The notes: generated by a model not told the origin, from the sequence alone. 64,000 bases of DNA from Hydractinia symbiolongicarpus (GCF_029227915.1 NC_079878.1:6200001-6264000), one strand, 5' to 3'; counted from the first letter of the stretch, positions 33,901-45,400 are shown. Program-made: numbers and translations.

Positions 33901-36486
33901 TTGGTACTGTGGTCAATAATGACCAATAACATTTGAGATAGAAGAAGGACATCAACCCCTTGACTACAGTCTTTTAAATTATCATAATTTCACCCCAAAG
34001 GGAAGAATTGATTTACATTTTTTTAATCTTTGGCTTGACTCGGCTTTGGGGTTCCACACTGGAAGCTCCACTACAAGGCTTACTAGTCGGTACACCGTTA
34101 AAAAATGTTTTGCAAAACATTTACTTGAGTTGTATTATCGCTTAGGTTATTCACCAAGTGCGTGCAAAAGCTGGACAAGGAAGGTATAATGGTGTTGTAG
34201 CTACTCTACCTGATGATTTATTTATTTTCTGTTGTATGCCAATTCAATATTGGTAATGTTTAAATTTTATTTTAGTGAACCGAGAATGAGAAATCAGAAA
34301 TGTGAGTAGATATTCTAAAAAAACAAGATTAATTACAACTTAGAGAAACTTCAACTCTAGGGTGTGTGTTTAAACCTTTTTTGGTTATTTAGTGAATCAC
34401 AAAGATAGAGTGATAGCTGTTGTGGACGGTTACGGTGATCCTTTGCAACCCAAATATCGATCAGCTAAGTAAGAAAAGTGTTTCAATCCTTACCGTATTA
34501 TCTCTCTATTGTCTTCTTTTGGTAGAAACATTGACAGATATGAAAGTTAATGATAATCAAGCCAGCACAAAAAAAAATTACTTTGTATTCCACTTGTTAC
34601 AATTTTCTGCAGGTCTAAGGAAGCGTTCACATTGGAAATAGGTACCTAAAAGTGGTCCCCTTTTTTACTTTCCCAATCATAAAATACCACGTTATAATTT
34701 TGAAAGTAATCACAAATCGGTAATTGTAAGGGTAGCCATTATGGTTTAGGCGTGGTCAGCTCTCCACAAGTTATGGCTAAACTTTTTAGAAAATGTTTAC
34801 CTATCTCTGAAGATTTCACATTTTTAATGCAGGTTTTCCAATGCAAATGTAATTTGCACACTGTCTGCTTGTGCAAACAATTGATAAGTTTGTGTAGCCA
34901 CGTTCAAATGTTTCAGATTACATGCAGCAGAGAAGGCGACGGCAGAAAAAGAAAAGAAGAATTCATATGCCAATGCTCCCATGTTGGGATTAGTGGAAAA
35001 GCCTTTGAGAGAGGAGAACGTAGAAAGTAAAGATAACGTTCCTAGAAAAAGCTATTCATCTCAAAGCACTTCCTCCAGTAGGCCGCAAAAAAAGACAACA
35101 TTTTCCGAACCTTCAAAAAAGAAAACACAACCAAAACAACAACACAAGCCGCCTGCGAAACCACAAGTAAAAGCAAGTAAAAGCCCCACAAAACATAGCG
35201 CTGATCAATATTATCCATCAAGATCTGGAAATGCTGTAGCAACTAAGAGAGAAAGCGAATGGGTAGGTTTATATACTTTCCTTTTCTTTGTTTACCATCA
35301 CGGTAGAATATTTCGCCATGTTTCGCTATTTTTTGGCTAAATATAATGTCGCAAAAATATAAGATCTAGCAAGATGTAAAATCTATAAACCCATGCAATT
35401 TTTTTCTTTTAAGTCTAACATAAAAGAAAACCAAAGTAAAAGATGGAGAACTTTGATTGTTTTCTTCTTAACCTCTTTGTTTTACATGCCAGTTCTTTAA
35501 CATTTGTACTTTTTGCTGCATGAAAGTTATTTTTTTGTTCATCTTCCAGTTTTATCCATCGGCAACAAACCACAAAGTGTTACAAGAAAAAAAACTAATC
35601 GAAAATCGCATGCGCGACGATGATAATCGAGAAAAACGCGAGTATCGTTCCAACACGAAGTTTCAACATCCACTCCAGTTGAGTAACCCGTATCATCACG
35701 ACACGCGCATCAAGAATAATGACTACAAACCTTACAATTATTTGCTAAACGACCGAACTGATCACAGTAAGGTTCTCGGCCATAGCATCAATCAGTCACC
35801 TGTCCATCGTGCGCTGTTACATCAGCGGCCGTACCAACAACCAGTGTCCAACGAAACCAATCAAAATATCCCAACTAAACATACAAATCATTGGAGTGAA
35901 TCGTTGTATGACGTACCAAAAAAGAAAAAAATTGTCACTCCTTCGCATCAAAAGAAAAAAGCTTCGCCTCGTCATTCCAGAAATGATCTCTATGCTAACC
36001 CGAGACCTGTTGACAGGCATAAAAAACCGTACGTCAATTCAAGACCTGTAGAACAACATAACGTAGCTACAGCTAAACCGATGCCTCTGCCGGGCCTGGC
36101 TAGGAGAACGGAGGCTCCGTTTCCAACAGATGATCCATATATGTTTGAACCTTACCGTATTAACGTTCCAAAAAGTAAAAGGCCAATGGGATTTAATTAT
36201 GGCTTGAATCAGGTAATTTTCTTTTTGTGTTTTTATTTTTCTACCTGTCTGTCTGTCTACCTGTCTGTCTTTCTACCCATTTGTCTGTCTGTCTACCTGT
36301 CTGTCTTTATGTCTACCTGTCTGTCTTTCTGTCTACCTGTCTTTCTGTCTGTCTGTTTGTCTACCTGTATTTTTGTTTGTTATCATTATTATGACAAAGA
36401 AATTTTTTATTTTTCAGGACAGCATGTTGCAGGATTTAAAGTTAAAAAGGACTGGTCGTCTTCAGCAATTACTTGTTACTGGATAA
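12997..36486 (+). CDS. MYO3: Class III unconventional myosin with N-terminal protein kinase domain
   Basis: 44 GT-AG exons stay in one frame (1692 codons): 12997-13086, 14965-15165, 15289-15393, 16041-16140, 16214-16436, 22657-22722, 22825-22915, 23091-23185, 23510-23582, 23700-23921, 24380-24514, 24631-24896, 25125-25236, 25326-25455, 25629-25700, 25786-25850, 26154-26227, 26426-26651, 26975-27047, 27144-27232, 27637-27718, 27895-27933, 28129-28166, 28268-28333, 28480-28644, 28742-28782, 29383-29503, 29578-29659, 30431-30511, 30644-30724, 30806-30823, 31279-31323, 31508-31624, 31976-32062, 32986-33096, 33357-33463, 33794-33847, 34146-34183, 34276-34301, 34393-34468, 34613-34641, 34928-35262, 35550-36212, 36418-36486. 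The kinase (about 17-285) has GEGTYGEV, Lys45, HRDIKGPN (144-151), DYG (164-166, replacing DFG) and GSPFWMAPE. The motor (about 340-1045) has P-loop GESGSGKT (428-435), switch [10 protein letters not shown] (483-491) and DIFGFEN (717-723). One or two IQ-like helices follow (about 1048-1095), then a Lys/Ser/Pro-rich tail without a known domain. Myosin IIIs are actin motors of sensory microvilli and stereocilia (NINAC, MYO3A/B). Orthology is strong; tail exons are the least certain part. Confidence 0.93.
13286..13477 (-). mobile_element. Penelope-like GIY-YIG endonuclease fragment, N-terminal half (inverted)
   Basis: This minus-strand frame lies inside myosin III intron 1. It reads like the start of the GIY-YIG endonuclease of Penelope-like elements: [10 protein letters not shown], then VVYKF, a CxxC pair and the ATYVGK core, ending at HL. 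The natural continuation ([15 protein letters not shown]) is 70 bp away on the opposite strand, so the domain has been broken and half of it inverted. It is dead. Confidence 0.65.
13544..13790 (+). mobile_element. Penelope-like GIY-YIG endonuclease fragment, C-terminal half
   Basis: The plus-strand frame begins at [15 protein letters not shown] and runs through [10 protein letters not shown] and [18 protein letters not shown], typical of the C-terminal part of the Penelope endonuclease. After a frameshift near 13735 the usual terminal motif ([12 protein letters not shown]) appears just before a TAA at 13788. The element is decayed and sits in myosin III intron 1. A tail-like block (gacatgaccgaaacatatgg) at 14837-14856 may be its 3' end. 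Confidence 0.65.
15431..15714. repeat. MITE-like dispersed repeat with AAGCGCCC termini
   Basis: It lies in myosin III intron 3. Both ends carry the same block in direct orientation (ttaagcgcccagca, then ttaagcgcccc), with a partly inverted copy (gggcgcgcgcttat) inside. No protein is encoded. A related composition of TTTATAAACGCC words occurs at 37978-38080. Assignment to a named family is not possible by eye. Confidence 0.5.
17300..17573 (-). mobile_element. Putative 3' LTR portion of the antisense copia element
   Basis: Directly downstream (minus strand) of the pol end and a purine tract, the sequence starts TGTTAACCTACTG, a plausible LTR start. I could not find the LTR end, a target-site duplication or a second matching LTR, so the boundaries are guesses and the element may be truncated. 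A 91-codon minus-strand open frame here has no domain. Confidence 0.35.
17575..17591 (-). promoter_or_regulatory. Candidate polypurine tract of the copia element
   Basis: Read on the minus strand this is aagaaaagtggggaaga, an uninterrupted purine run apart from one T. It lies about 50 nt after the pol stop and immediately before a TGTTAACC LTR-like start, where the plus-strand primer of an LTR retrotransposon is expected. Confidence 0.45.
17641..21460 (-). mobile_element. Decayed Ty1/copia retrotransposon in myosin III intron 5
   Basis: Domains follow copia order on the minus strand. A Gag zinc knuckle CX2CX4HX4C and an aspartic protease motif (LDSGC) lie in the frame 20464-21339. Integrase has CQIC and D-D-E residues ([19 protein letters not shown]) at 19644-20445. 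Reverse transcriptase has [20 protein letters not shown] and IHVDDF at 18302-19531. RNase H has [28 protein letters not shown] and a terminal LTKRGAS...LLRTLQRG at 17641-18301. Coding is broken by frameshifts near 20465, 19685, 17870 and 17700, an in-frame TAA at 18302 and a TGA at 19532 created by a 30-bp duplication. Insertion is antisense to the host gene, the orientation least disruptive to splicing. Confidence 0.9.
19505..19556 (-). repeat. 30-bp tandem duplication inside the copia pol region
   Basis: A 22-bp word (agcatcaatcagagaaaaac plus ct) occurs at 19505-19526 and again at 19535-19556, a period of 30 bp. In the element's frame this repeats GFSLIDA and places a TGA stop between the copies. 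Confidence 0.85.
27297..27515. repeat. MITE-like repeat in myosin III intron 20
   Basis: The non-coding block has inverted-looking ends (aagaccacctatgtgaac on the left, agggtggtcgtcttg on the right) and the internal phrase gacggccacctgcc. It resembles short non-autonomous DNA repeats. No protein is encoded and no target-site duplication was established. Confidence 0.35.
30156..30350 (-). repeat. tRNA-like repeat with short inverted termini, copy 1
   Basis: On the minus strand the unit has a pol III A-box-like tagtgtagtggg and a B-box-like gatcgaatcc, bounded by catcactaac (30156-30165) and its inverse gttagtgatg (30249-30258). The same unit and flank (tttttatcatggcacatccg...) recur at 38085-38278 in the other orientation. 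It lies in myosin III intron 28. It is a tRNA-derived repeat rather than a working tRNA, since no good cloverleaf forms. Confidence 0.6.
36240..36370. repeat. CTGT/CTAC microsatellite in myosin III intron 43
   Basis: An irregular run of ctgt, ctac and cttt tetranucleotides lies just after the donor at 36213. It creates an artificial Ser/Val/Cys/Leu-rich open frame on the plus strand, which should not be read as protein. Confidence 0.9.
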
Positions 36487-37698
36487 AAAAATCCCGCAAG
36501 GAATGCTCACACTTTTGTGCTTACTTGTAGGGATTGGTGAAATTAAATTAGGAGTGGAGACGTTGGGTAGGGGTCACAGGATAACCTGCAGTTGATTTTA
36601 GTACCAGACCTTAAATAGGGTGGTGGTAATTAAAGGGGAGAGAAAAGGTCTTTTTGAGAAAGAGATCCTAAGATAATCAAAAAATGAAACCTTTTTTAAT
36701 TAGTCAAGGTGTCAGGAGGAGTGTAATTAATAGGATGGTTGGAATTTATCAAAAGAAATTGCAATATAACCCACGTACCCTACAACTATGCATTGAAAAG
36801 TGCGTTCAAAAAATTTTTTTGGAAATGCATTTATAAATTTACTTTTTTTATTAACTTATTAATACCAACTTTTTAGTGTTTTTGTTATAACAAACTTCTT
36901 TTTTGTATAATATAATACGCAATACTTCTTTCTCGCTACAGGCATGTTAAAAACCATTTAGCAGTTTAGATATCAAAATTAAATTGATGTATTCTTAAAT
37001 TGTTAAGAATACATTAAATTGCCAACAAAATGAAAAACTTGTGTTTTCATGGAAAAATTTTATATTTACACCTGTAAATATATCCTAGATAGAATGCATA
37101 ATATCTACTTTTTAAATATGTATATATTTACTTTTTTTAATGTATATTTTACCGAACACAATATACCGTAATGCTTCAATTAAATGCCGTGAGAAAAAAA
37201 AATGAGAAAAAGGTTTGTTCCCGAATAATCTTTTTTTGTGGTGTGACAGTTTATTGCGATATTTAAATTTAAACCAATAGCGTTATCTCAAAATTCAAGC
37301 TTGAAGCAGAGCGTTTGTTGGTTGGGAGAATTTAAATTAATGGAAACTTTTAATTGAAGCATTGCTGTGTTTTTGTTATCATTTTACAACGTCATTGACG
37401 GAATAAATTTTCACTGATGTTAACTTCAATTTTCTGGAAGTACAACATATACTTAATAATTTATGATAACTGACGCTTTTATGTTAATTGCTAACTGTGT
37501 ATATATGTAAACAAAAATACAATTTTTTTCTCCAAATTGCTACTCTTCTTTAAATGTCATAGGTGATCTTAATTTGGTTGAGTAATAAGCACCAAATTAC
37601 GCTCGTTGCTTTAGACAATGTGACGTCTTTCTAAGGTACTACTGCCAGCTTATTTTGCCTGGTAGTGACTTTAGCGTAAAAACAATGGCTGGTTGTGG

Positions 37699-37789
37699 CA
37701 ACCTCGTGCCCAGGGCAATTTTTCGCATTTTTGATATCCGAGACGGCGCGATTGTCACAAAGAGAAAAATGCGCCTGAGAACGAGGTTG
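37699..37789. mobile_element. Short hairpin MITE with CAACCTCG termini
   Basis: This 91-bp unit begins caacctcgtgcccaggg and ends cctgagaacgaggttg, imperfect inverted repeats of about 28 bp (including a shared aatttttcgcatttt-like arm). It encodes nothing. Single ends or decayed copies of the same motif recur at about 6984, 44589, 51186, 51919, 54231 and 54613. Confidence 0.6.
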
Positions 37790-37977
37790 GTGTGTCCTGT
37801 CATTTTATCGAATTCACATTATGTGGAATAATCTCAGCTTTATTAGACTATCTATTCTGACCCAAAATTGAATGGAAAAGTCAGTGAAATATTAGAAATT
37901 TAATCAAAACGTTCAAGAATGTTAGGAAAATGAGGAGGTAATATTGGGTGGACATTCTGAAAAAAATACTCAAAATT

Positions 37978-38080
37978 GACGCCACTTTATTATAAATGCC
38001 GCCCACCAATAAACGCCGCCCTTTAATAAACGCGCTCTAAATGGCGACATTTATTAGTAACGCCATTTTTGCGCCAATAT
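37978..38080. repeat. Dispersed repeat with TTTATAAA-CGCC words
   Basis: Non-coding repeat with recurring phrases (attataaatgccgccc, caataaacgccgccc, taataaacgcgc, tattagtaacgcc) in one orientation. It is similar in style to the 15431-15714 element. Confidence 0.4.
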
Positions 38081-38084
38081 GTCT

Positions 38085-38278
38085 GTTAGTATAGCTGAAT
38101 ATTTTTATCATAGCACATCCGTATTTCATTCTCAACAGAGAATGAAATATGGATAAACTATCTGAGTTCATCACTAACATATTGCCGCATGTAGTGTAGT
38201 GGGTTCGTCTGTGGCTCCCAGTTCTGGGGACCGCTGATCGAATCCCGCTCACTGCCAGACAGTATGTTAGTGATGAAC
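38085..38278 (+). repeat. tRNA-like repeat with perfect 16-bp inverted termini, copy 2
   Basis: The tRNA-like core (A-box-like tagtgtagtggg at 38192-38203, B-box-like gatcgaatccc at 38236-38246) lies between gttcatcactaacata (38166-38181) and its exact inverse (38263-38278). To the left, a separate hairpin (atccgtatttcattctc / gagaatgaaatatggat, about 38117-38155) abuts it. The whole unit matches 30156-30350 in reverse. Confidence 0.65.
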
Positions 38279-39460
38279 AAGTAATTCTTCTACTATATGT
38301 TTGTTAATGTTTACGAAATTTTACGGAACTATTTTTGTATATGCGCACATGTTTATTGTAGGTACAAAAGCAGAATCATATGAGATAAGATGGCTATTAC
38401 TAAAACTTCATACAGACTTCTGGCTGTTCTGCCACTCCTTTGTAAAAAGTCAATGTAAAAATATTTGAGGACTTTTGATGACAATGTTTAACCTTTTTTA
38501 AGAAGATGAAGGAGATAAATCTTCATATTTTACAAGTAAATTGGGAGTATTTAAGGAGATTCTAAAGGTGATGGATGCCACAAGTGAGGAAAAAATATTG
38601 CAGCACAATTAAGCATTTTAGGCATTGAAGATATTGAGTAAAAATTGAGCAAAAAGTTCTTAAAAAAATTTACTTTCAAACTAAAATTGAAAAGTTTGGA
38701 AACCCTGTACACGCACACATTCTGAGAGGCACTGAAAATATTTTTTTCATAATATTTTTTTAAAATGAAATTTAACCAATCCATAACAAATATTATGGGT
38801 TTTTTTACTTTTGTGGTTGACCACAAACACAGACAGAAATTTCCACTAAGCGCTTTGAATGACTAAAATAGCTACTTCTGCTGTTGCTTGCACAATTTGT
38901 CGTCCATATCGTTAAGTGGAAATTCAGGTTAGGGGTTGTTTTTTACTTTTTTTACCTCCAGGAAGGAGAGTGTAAAACATAATAAGTGGTGGCGCATGTT
39001 CATCGTCCTTAATGCAAAACCAAAGCATAACATCACGTGGAATGTGTTGTATAAGTTTTAAAAAAGTTGAAAAAAGTTGATCATTCGAAAAAATTAGTTC
39101 CGAAATTTTTTTAAAAAAGTTATTAAATCGCAAAAAGTTTTTAAAGCTCTAATACAAATAAGCTTTTTTCAAACTTGATATTTCATTTGAATACTATTTG
39201 GTTTTTTCCTGTTGTCATTTTAATTGAAAAATTAAGATGTATTTTTCATAAACAAAGCCCTCCAGATGCAAGCATTAGTTCTGCATTTTCTTGTAAAAGT
39301 TTTTAATCGCAAAAATATTTTCCGCAAAATGTTTTCCCCGTAAGTCATGTGAAATAGAATGAGGATAAATTGGACCTGCTTCGCAAAAAACTTCACAACA
39401 GTTAAAAAACTATTTCCTTTCCATTCCAAAAAGCATCTTCTAATTATTAAAAAAAGAATT

Positions 39461-42400
39461 CTATTTTTTAAAAAAAGGACATTCAAACGACATAATGCAT
39501 TTCCCTTTTTCCCACACCATCCCTACAGGACATTGACAGCCTGACACACATTTCTTTTGACATGACTGTACAGAGTTCAATGAAGTGCAGGTTGGTTTGC
39601 AAGCTGACCCACATTCAGTGTAAACGCTTCCACCAGCACAAGATATATCTGGAAGAGAAAAAATTGATGTTAACTTTGTTTTAGAAAACAAATATCTTTG
39701 CCACGGAAAATTTAGCATATTTGGCAACTTGTTTAGCAACCTGCAGACCTGACACCCATCCCCAAACACTTTCCCCTCACTTAGAAACCTTCCTACTTTG
39801 TCTAAACACACTTGGAAAACATTATTTTGTTTTCAGTGTCACTACTGACGAAAACATAATAATAAGTAGAGTTTATAAAATAAAATAAAATAAAATATTA
39901 GGTGCAAGAAGGTTTTAGCTTGAAAGAACCTTTACCCTTAACACCATTGGCAACTTAAAGCCTTAACTAGATCTTATAAAAAAAGTGTACGAGGATCGTG
40001 GTGACAATAGGTAACCCGTATATCTCTGTATGGTATAAAGATACACGGCAAAAGGAAGCGCCCATGCTGCCCAGGAAATACGAAAATAAACACCATCTTT
40101 AAAATGTATACATTCTTACCACATTTTTCTTTTCGTTTCCATGACAACGTGGTTATACTTTGCGAACATTGATTAAAATAACTTCGTATGGCTCCACATT
40201 CACAGTAAAGTTGATGCGACGCGCACTGGCATACATCTGTTATGCAGTCTTGAAAATATCGATTGGAGTTTACTCTCCACTTACATATAAATATACTACG
40301 ATCAGAGAATGCTCTTGTACAAACTCTATGTGCATGCTGTAGCCTCCAGCCTATACATTGTCTTTTGTCAATTTTTCTTTGTGTATTCCGACGCGTCAAC
40401 ATCTTACATGATTTCGACGACGTGTGTTTCCAATGGTCACCGAAATGAATTGTGTTATTCACAATGCCAATGTTTTTAATTTTAAAATCGTCAGCTGGAT
40501 TTCCATTAAAGTTTCCACACAGTCCGCAAACTTTATTCATATATGTATTAGGTAAGGAAACTTCTATATAATTTACTCCATCCCATTTTATTGTAATTCC
40601 ACGATCGGTATAAATAAATATATAACGTTTTGATTTTTTAATTTCTATGTATGGATAATATAAAAATGGTACTCGAACGTTTATACCACTGATTTTGACT
40701 CGATTATTTTGCTGTAAGACTATCGTTATATTCGCATAAATAAAAACAACAGTTTTTATCCAGGAAAAATAGTTATTATTTTCTGCAAAATTTCTTGTGA
40801 TAACGTGAAAAGTTCTGTCGGGTGAACAATCTTTGACAAGAGTGTATTTGCACACTCCTTGGTAGGAAAACGCTTTTCCGTCAAATGTTCTGTAATGCGG
40901 GTCACCAAATGCGATGCATGTTTTTTTCACTAGAATCGAAAAAATAAAACAAACAGTTAAGGCCGCTACACATTAAGACATTCTTAACCTCAACTTCTAG
41001 CGTTTTGTATCTGGGCATGCGCAGTAGAATTTTTCTGGCTGCGACGCCTGTATTTTGGAAGTTAAGACGGACAACTTTGTAGACCGACAACTTTGTGAAC
41101 AGCCAATAAAAATTCAGAAAACGCTGCCATCTTAATGCAATGAAAATGGGGCATTTGAGTGTCGCTGTTTAAACGCCGAAAGCTTTCAACATAAAGCTTT
41201 GATAAATACACAGTTTTTAGCATCGATTGTTAATCTAAAAAGTTACATGAAATATTTTTTAGCTTCCAACAAACTTTACCGCTCATTACTGCAAAAAATT
41301 ATTTCAGAAAAGCCTAGGTGTTGCACAGATATGCACAAAGCTACATGAAATTCGGAAATAATTTTAAGTGTTTGTGTGTGTTAGAGGACCGATGAAATAG
41401 TACTTTGGTTTATACCTGGAAGGCATTCTAAACAGCAAGATCCAGGATGAGTACCTTGTGTGAAACCCTAAAAATAAAAATAAATTGTTGAGACTGAAAG
41501 CGAATGCGTTAAAAAAATCGAAAATAAATACTTTTAGGCAGAGATGACAAAAAACTGCATGCATGTTGCTTGAATGTTTCTTTTCTCTGTGAATAAGCCA
41601 ACAATATTGTTTTAAAAAAATAGTGATCAACGAATATAAAAGAAAATGACTTTCCGTCAAATGCCAAAAAAAAGCAATTAAAAAAACTTGATCATACAAA
41701 TGTCTACAGTGTCTTTAATGGCTAATAAAAAGAAAAAGCGAGAATTTAATTTAGTGAACTTTAAATGAGTCAAAGAAGTTAAAAGTATAAAAATATTGGA
41801 ATTGTGTAGAACAAGTAATTATATGTTCTTCACTATTCACAGGTCTTCGCCTGAAGTTCTGCGCACGCAAACATTTCACCGTTAATTAAGTCCTTCAATT
41901 AATTAACTTCAAATAATAGAAAGACTCAAATAACCATGTCTCGGATTTTTTTTTCATTGGGCTGCATTTTTTTTACTGTTGCGAAAAAAAAAGTAGTAAA
42001 ACTTAACCCTCATCACTACCATTATCATATTTGTATAGCCTTAAAATTTACTTACTTTTCCACATTTGATTTTCTTTTTACATTTTTGCTTCCTGCACAT
42101 ATTTCGACCATTTCTGCAGACGCAAACTGCACAACCTTTTAAATACCATTGCTCATTGTTCTGTATTAGAAAACAAATATTCAACACCTATCATAACAAA
42201 TCCCTTCGATACACGAAAGGGTGGGTTAGTGGGGTGGGTTAAAGTGAGGTGAGGTGGGTTGAGGTAGGATGGGGTGGGTTGAGGTGGGGTGGGTTGAGGT
42301 GGGGTAGGGTGCTTTTAAAAGCTATGTTTAATTAAATATTCACATCGATTATTCAAAGAACTAAATTTAGTGTATATAAACTTAACCCTGTCCCTTACTT

Positions 42401-45400
42401 ACTTCTCTTTGCTTTTAAGCACCCTACCTTTTCCCTTTTAAATGCCCCACCTAAAGTTTAGTAATATCTCAACAAAATATTTGAGTTGATGAAGCGAGGC
42501 CATTCTCTTACCTCATATTTTCTTCCATTGTATTTACAATATATTTTGTCTAAATGCAAACATAAAATTTATATACATGGGTAAAATAAAACAGTCCTTT
42601 TTTAGCTTAAAAAAACTCAACTACAAAACTAAAGGTATAATTATATCTTTAGTTATGTAGATGTTTTTTAAGGTCAAGTTTAGACAACGTAGTGATGCTA
42701 AGTAATTCAAGACTGTCTAATTAAAATACCAATAAAAACATAAGAAAACACACATATGAGAAGAGTTTCAAAGGCTAAACAATATGCTTAGTCTTGGAAG
42801 AAGCTGGAATGACCAAAAACATTACAGGAGCTAAAGTTACCCCAGGAAATAAAAAAAGAGAAAGTCGACTCAATTACTTTTGCAGACTGCACAACAATGA
42901 TTGTCAGGATGTACTATATCTTTCGCATTACAATTCAGTGTTTGGCTGCATCGTTGTTCCGTGCATTGAAGTGTCCCGTTCTAAAACACAAAACAAACAA
43001 AAATGTAATTTTTACATAAAACAGTTTTAAACAATTTTAATTTTTTATATTTACCTTGCAATCGCACGTTGTGCACTTATCAACCTTATAGTTGTCGCCA
43101 TTTCGGAGAAGCATTCCTTTGAAACGACAACTTGTTTCTTTGATATTAATGTAAGTTGGAGAAGAATCTATGGAAGAAAATATGGACTAAAATCAAAAAC
43201 AGTAGATCGAATCACCATGAAATAAAGATTTCTTTGATATTCTGATTCAATCAACATGAAATGGAGACTTACTTATATATTAGCACTTTTAAAGTATGAT
43301 TTATCAAGTATGTCGATGTAAATTAATTTTTTTTAAATGTTGATGCATTTTAAATTTTCTTCTCAAGACATATTGGTTTAGTTTATTATAGAATTAAATT
43401 TTGTCGTCAAAAGTTACGACGACCGAAAATTGTAGTCCACAGCTAAAGTTTTGTCCGCCTTCTTGAAGCAGTTTGTGATTAAATGAAATCAGTTTATTAA
43501 ATTTTACCTTGGACACACTTTGAACAACATTCTTCTTCAGTTTTAACTTGCTTTGAACAATGTAGGTTAGGGCACGTTTGTTCTTGACAAATTAATTTTC
43601 CTCCCTGCATAATCAATAAACAGACACAAAAATATATCAAGTATTTGAATGGATTTACATGGACAAAGAGATCAGATCTACATACAGTTATCAATGCCTA
43701 TTCTTACCTACCTCGCAAGAGCAAGTACGACATGGACCAAACTTTTTTTGTTCTTCATTAGCTATGACACTTCCGTTATAAATGCATCCTAATACAACAA
43801 CACAGTGCGTTTACCGAACGTAACCATTCACTAAAGGTCGGCTTACATTGAGGTCCGAAACTGTTGTGCAACACTTGTTGCCAAACTGTTGTAGAGATAG
43901 AAAAAATCCTACCTCTACAACACTTGTACAACAATATATCATGCGCCGTTTTTTGTACAACATGTAGTTTCAACGACATCGAACAGTAACTGTTAACTGT
44001 TTTGCAACAAATTTTATCTTAGTGAAAACCAACCTTAAGAAGTATAATCTCTATATTTTTTATTCAAATACATAATAGCAAGTATTTAAACTGATGAAGT
44101 CATATCATTTACATTCTTACCCATGCAAAGTGGACAACACGAGCCAGCTATTTTGATCGGGCTAGAACATGACGTCACACATTTTGGGGACACTGCTGAC
44201 ACAACGCCTTCCTATAAAATGTAAACAAAATTTAAATGGCGTACGATTTCGTGCCTTCTCTTGCGGTTTTTTAAAATATTTTAATGGTATCTTTTTTACT
44301 GGATAGCAGGGTTGTTGATTGTCATTTAGGTCGAATACTTTTTTAGCATTCTTCTATCTGCAACAATCCGGCAGAAAAATTTACACGTGGTGAATTGATA
44401 TTTTGTTACACGGTCTTACAATTTGCAGTCTAAGTTTCAAAACTCTAACGTTATACGATTTGAAGTTTGCGCATGTGCGCATGATGCACAAATCGAAAAA
44501 ATCACCATTCGACCTGAGAGCAAAGCGGTAAAGCAGGTGGTGTCGTGGTGCAATATGCAGTTTTTTTAATCATAAGGTTCGAGTCTATTCTCGTCCCCAG
44601 ACTCCTTTGAGACAGTGTCGTAGGAAGGAATTGTGTGGCTCAATTTTAGTATTTGTTGTTATGTTTTAAAAGAGCGCCAAACTCGGTGCAACGAATGGGT
44701 TTTAAAGTTGGTAAGGAAATAATCATAGTATTTCGTATTATTTTTTTCAAACAAATTATTTTCGGGGACTAAGCCCTGATGTTTGTCTCCCCAGGTCCTA
44801 CGAAACTGTAAGCATGCTAATTCATGTGACGTTATCAACTAGCCGTGAATCGGCGTGTGTGGTAGGTAGGCTATACAGATCGCTCATAATGTAAAATAAA
44901 ATAGTTATACTCGGAAATGAGGAAGTACCTTTAGGATGGAATTTCAAGGACGTAAACATCCTTGTACGTTGCAAATTCAAAAATTGATTGGATAATATTG
45001 AATTCAATTTGCTAGTAACAATTTTTCAGTCATACTTTCTCGTGATATCAGGTCAACATTTGATACGATCAAAAAACAAACCAGACAAAACAAAACTTAT
45101 CTATTTTTTTATTTACTTTAAGCTATTGATAACCCAGAAAGCGCAATTAAAACAACAGTCAGCTGCCAACAATACAAAAATAAACGTTGTATTTACTTCG
45201 CAATAATGACAAGAATGTAATGTTTATAATGATATACAAACAATGTATATACTTGTTGGTGTTTCTTTAACAAAACTGCACGAAAGAATGAGACTATTAA
45301 ACTGCTATATATTTGAAAGCTGTTTAAAAGCGGTCCTTACAACCCAAGCAGTAGAAGCTAGTTAGCTTCTTATATTAATACCTGTATTCTACCTGTTCGA

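Larger units (their letters stand above)
36487..39460. other. Convergent intergenic region between MYO3 (+) and BMPER-like (-) genes
   Basis: This contains the 3' flanks of both genes and repeat debris: the hairpin element 37699-37789, the ATAAACGCC block 37978-38080 and the tRNA-like repeat 38085-38278. I recognise no coding exon. Open frames at 38551-39486 on the minus strand are low-complexity and lack domains. Confidence 0.5.

Noticed and set aside
34771-34835. Myosin tail exon starting after tttaatgcag
   Set aside because: It meets TAA within a few codons in the required phase; the acceptor at 34927 keeps the frame.
36211-36530. Cys/Ser/Val/Leu-rich C-terminal extension of the myosin frame
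   Set aside because: It is translation of a CTGT microsatellite after a good GT donor. Splicing to 36418 gives a clean end.
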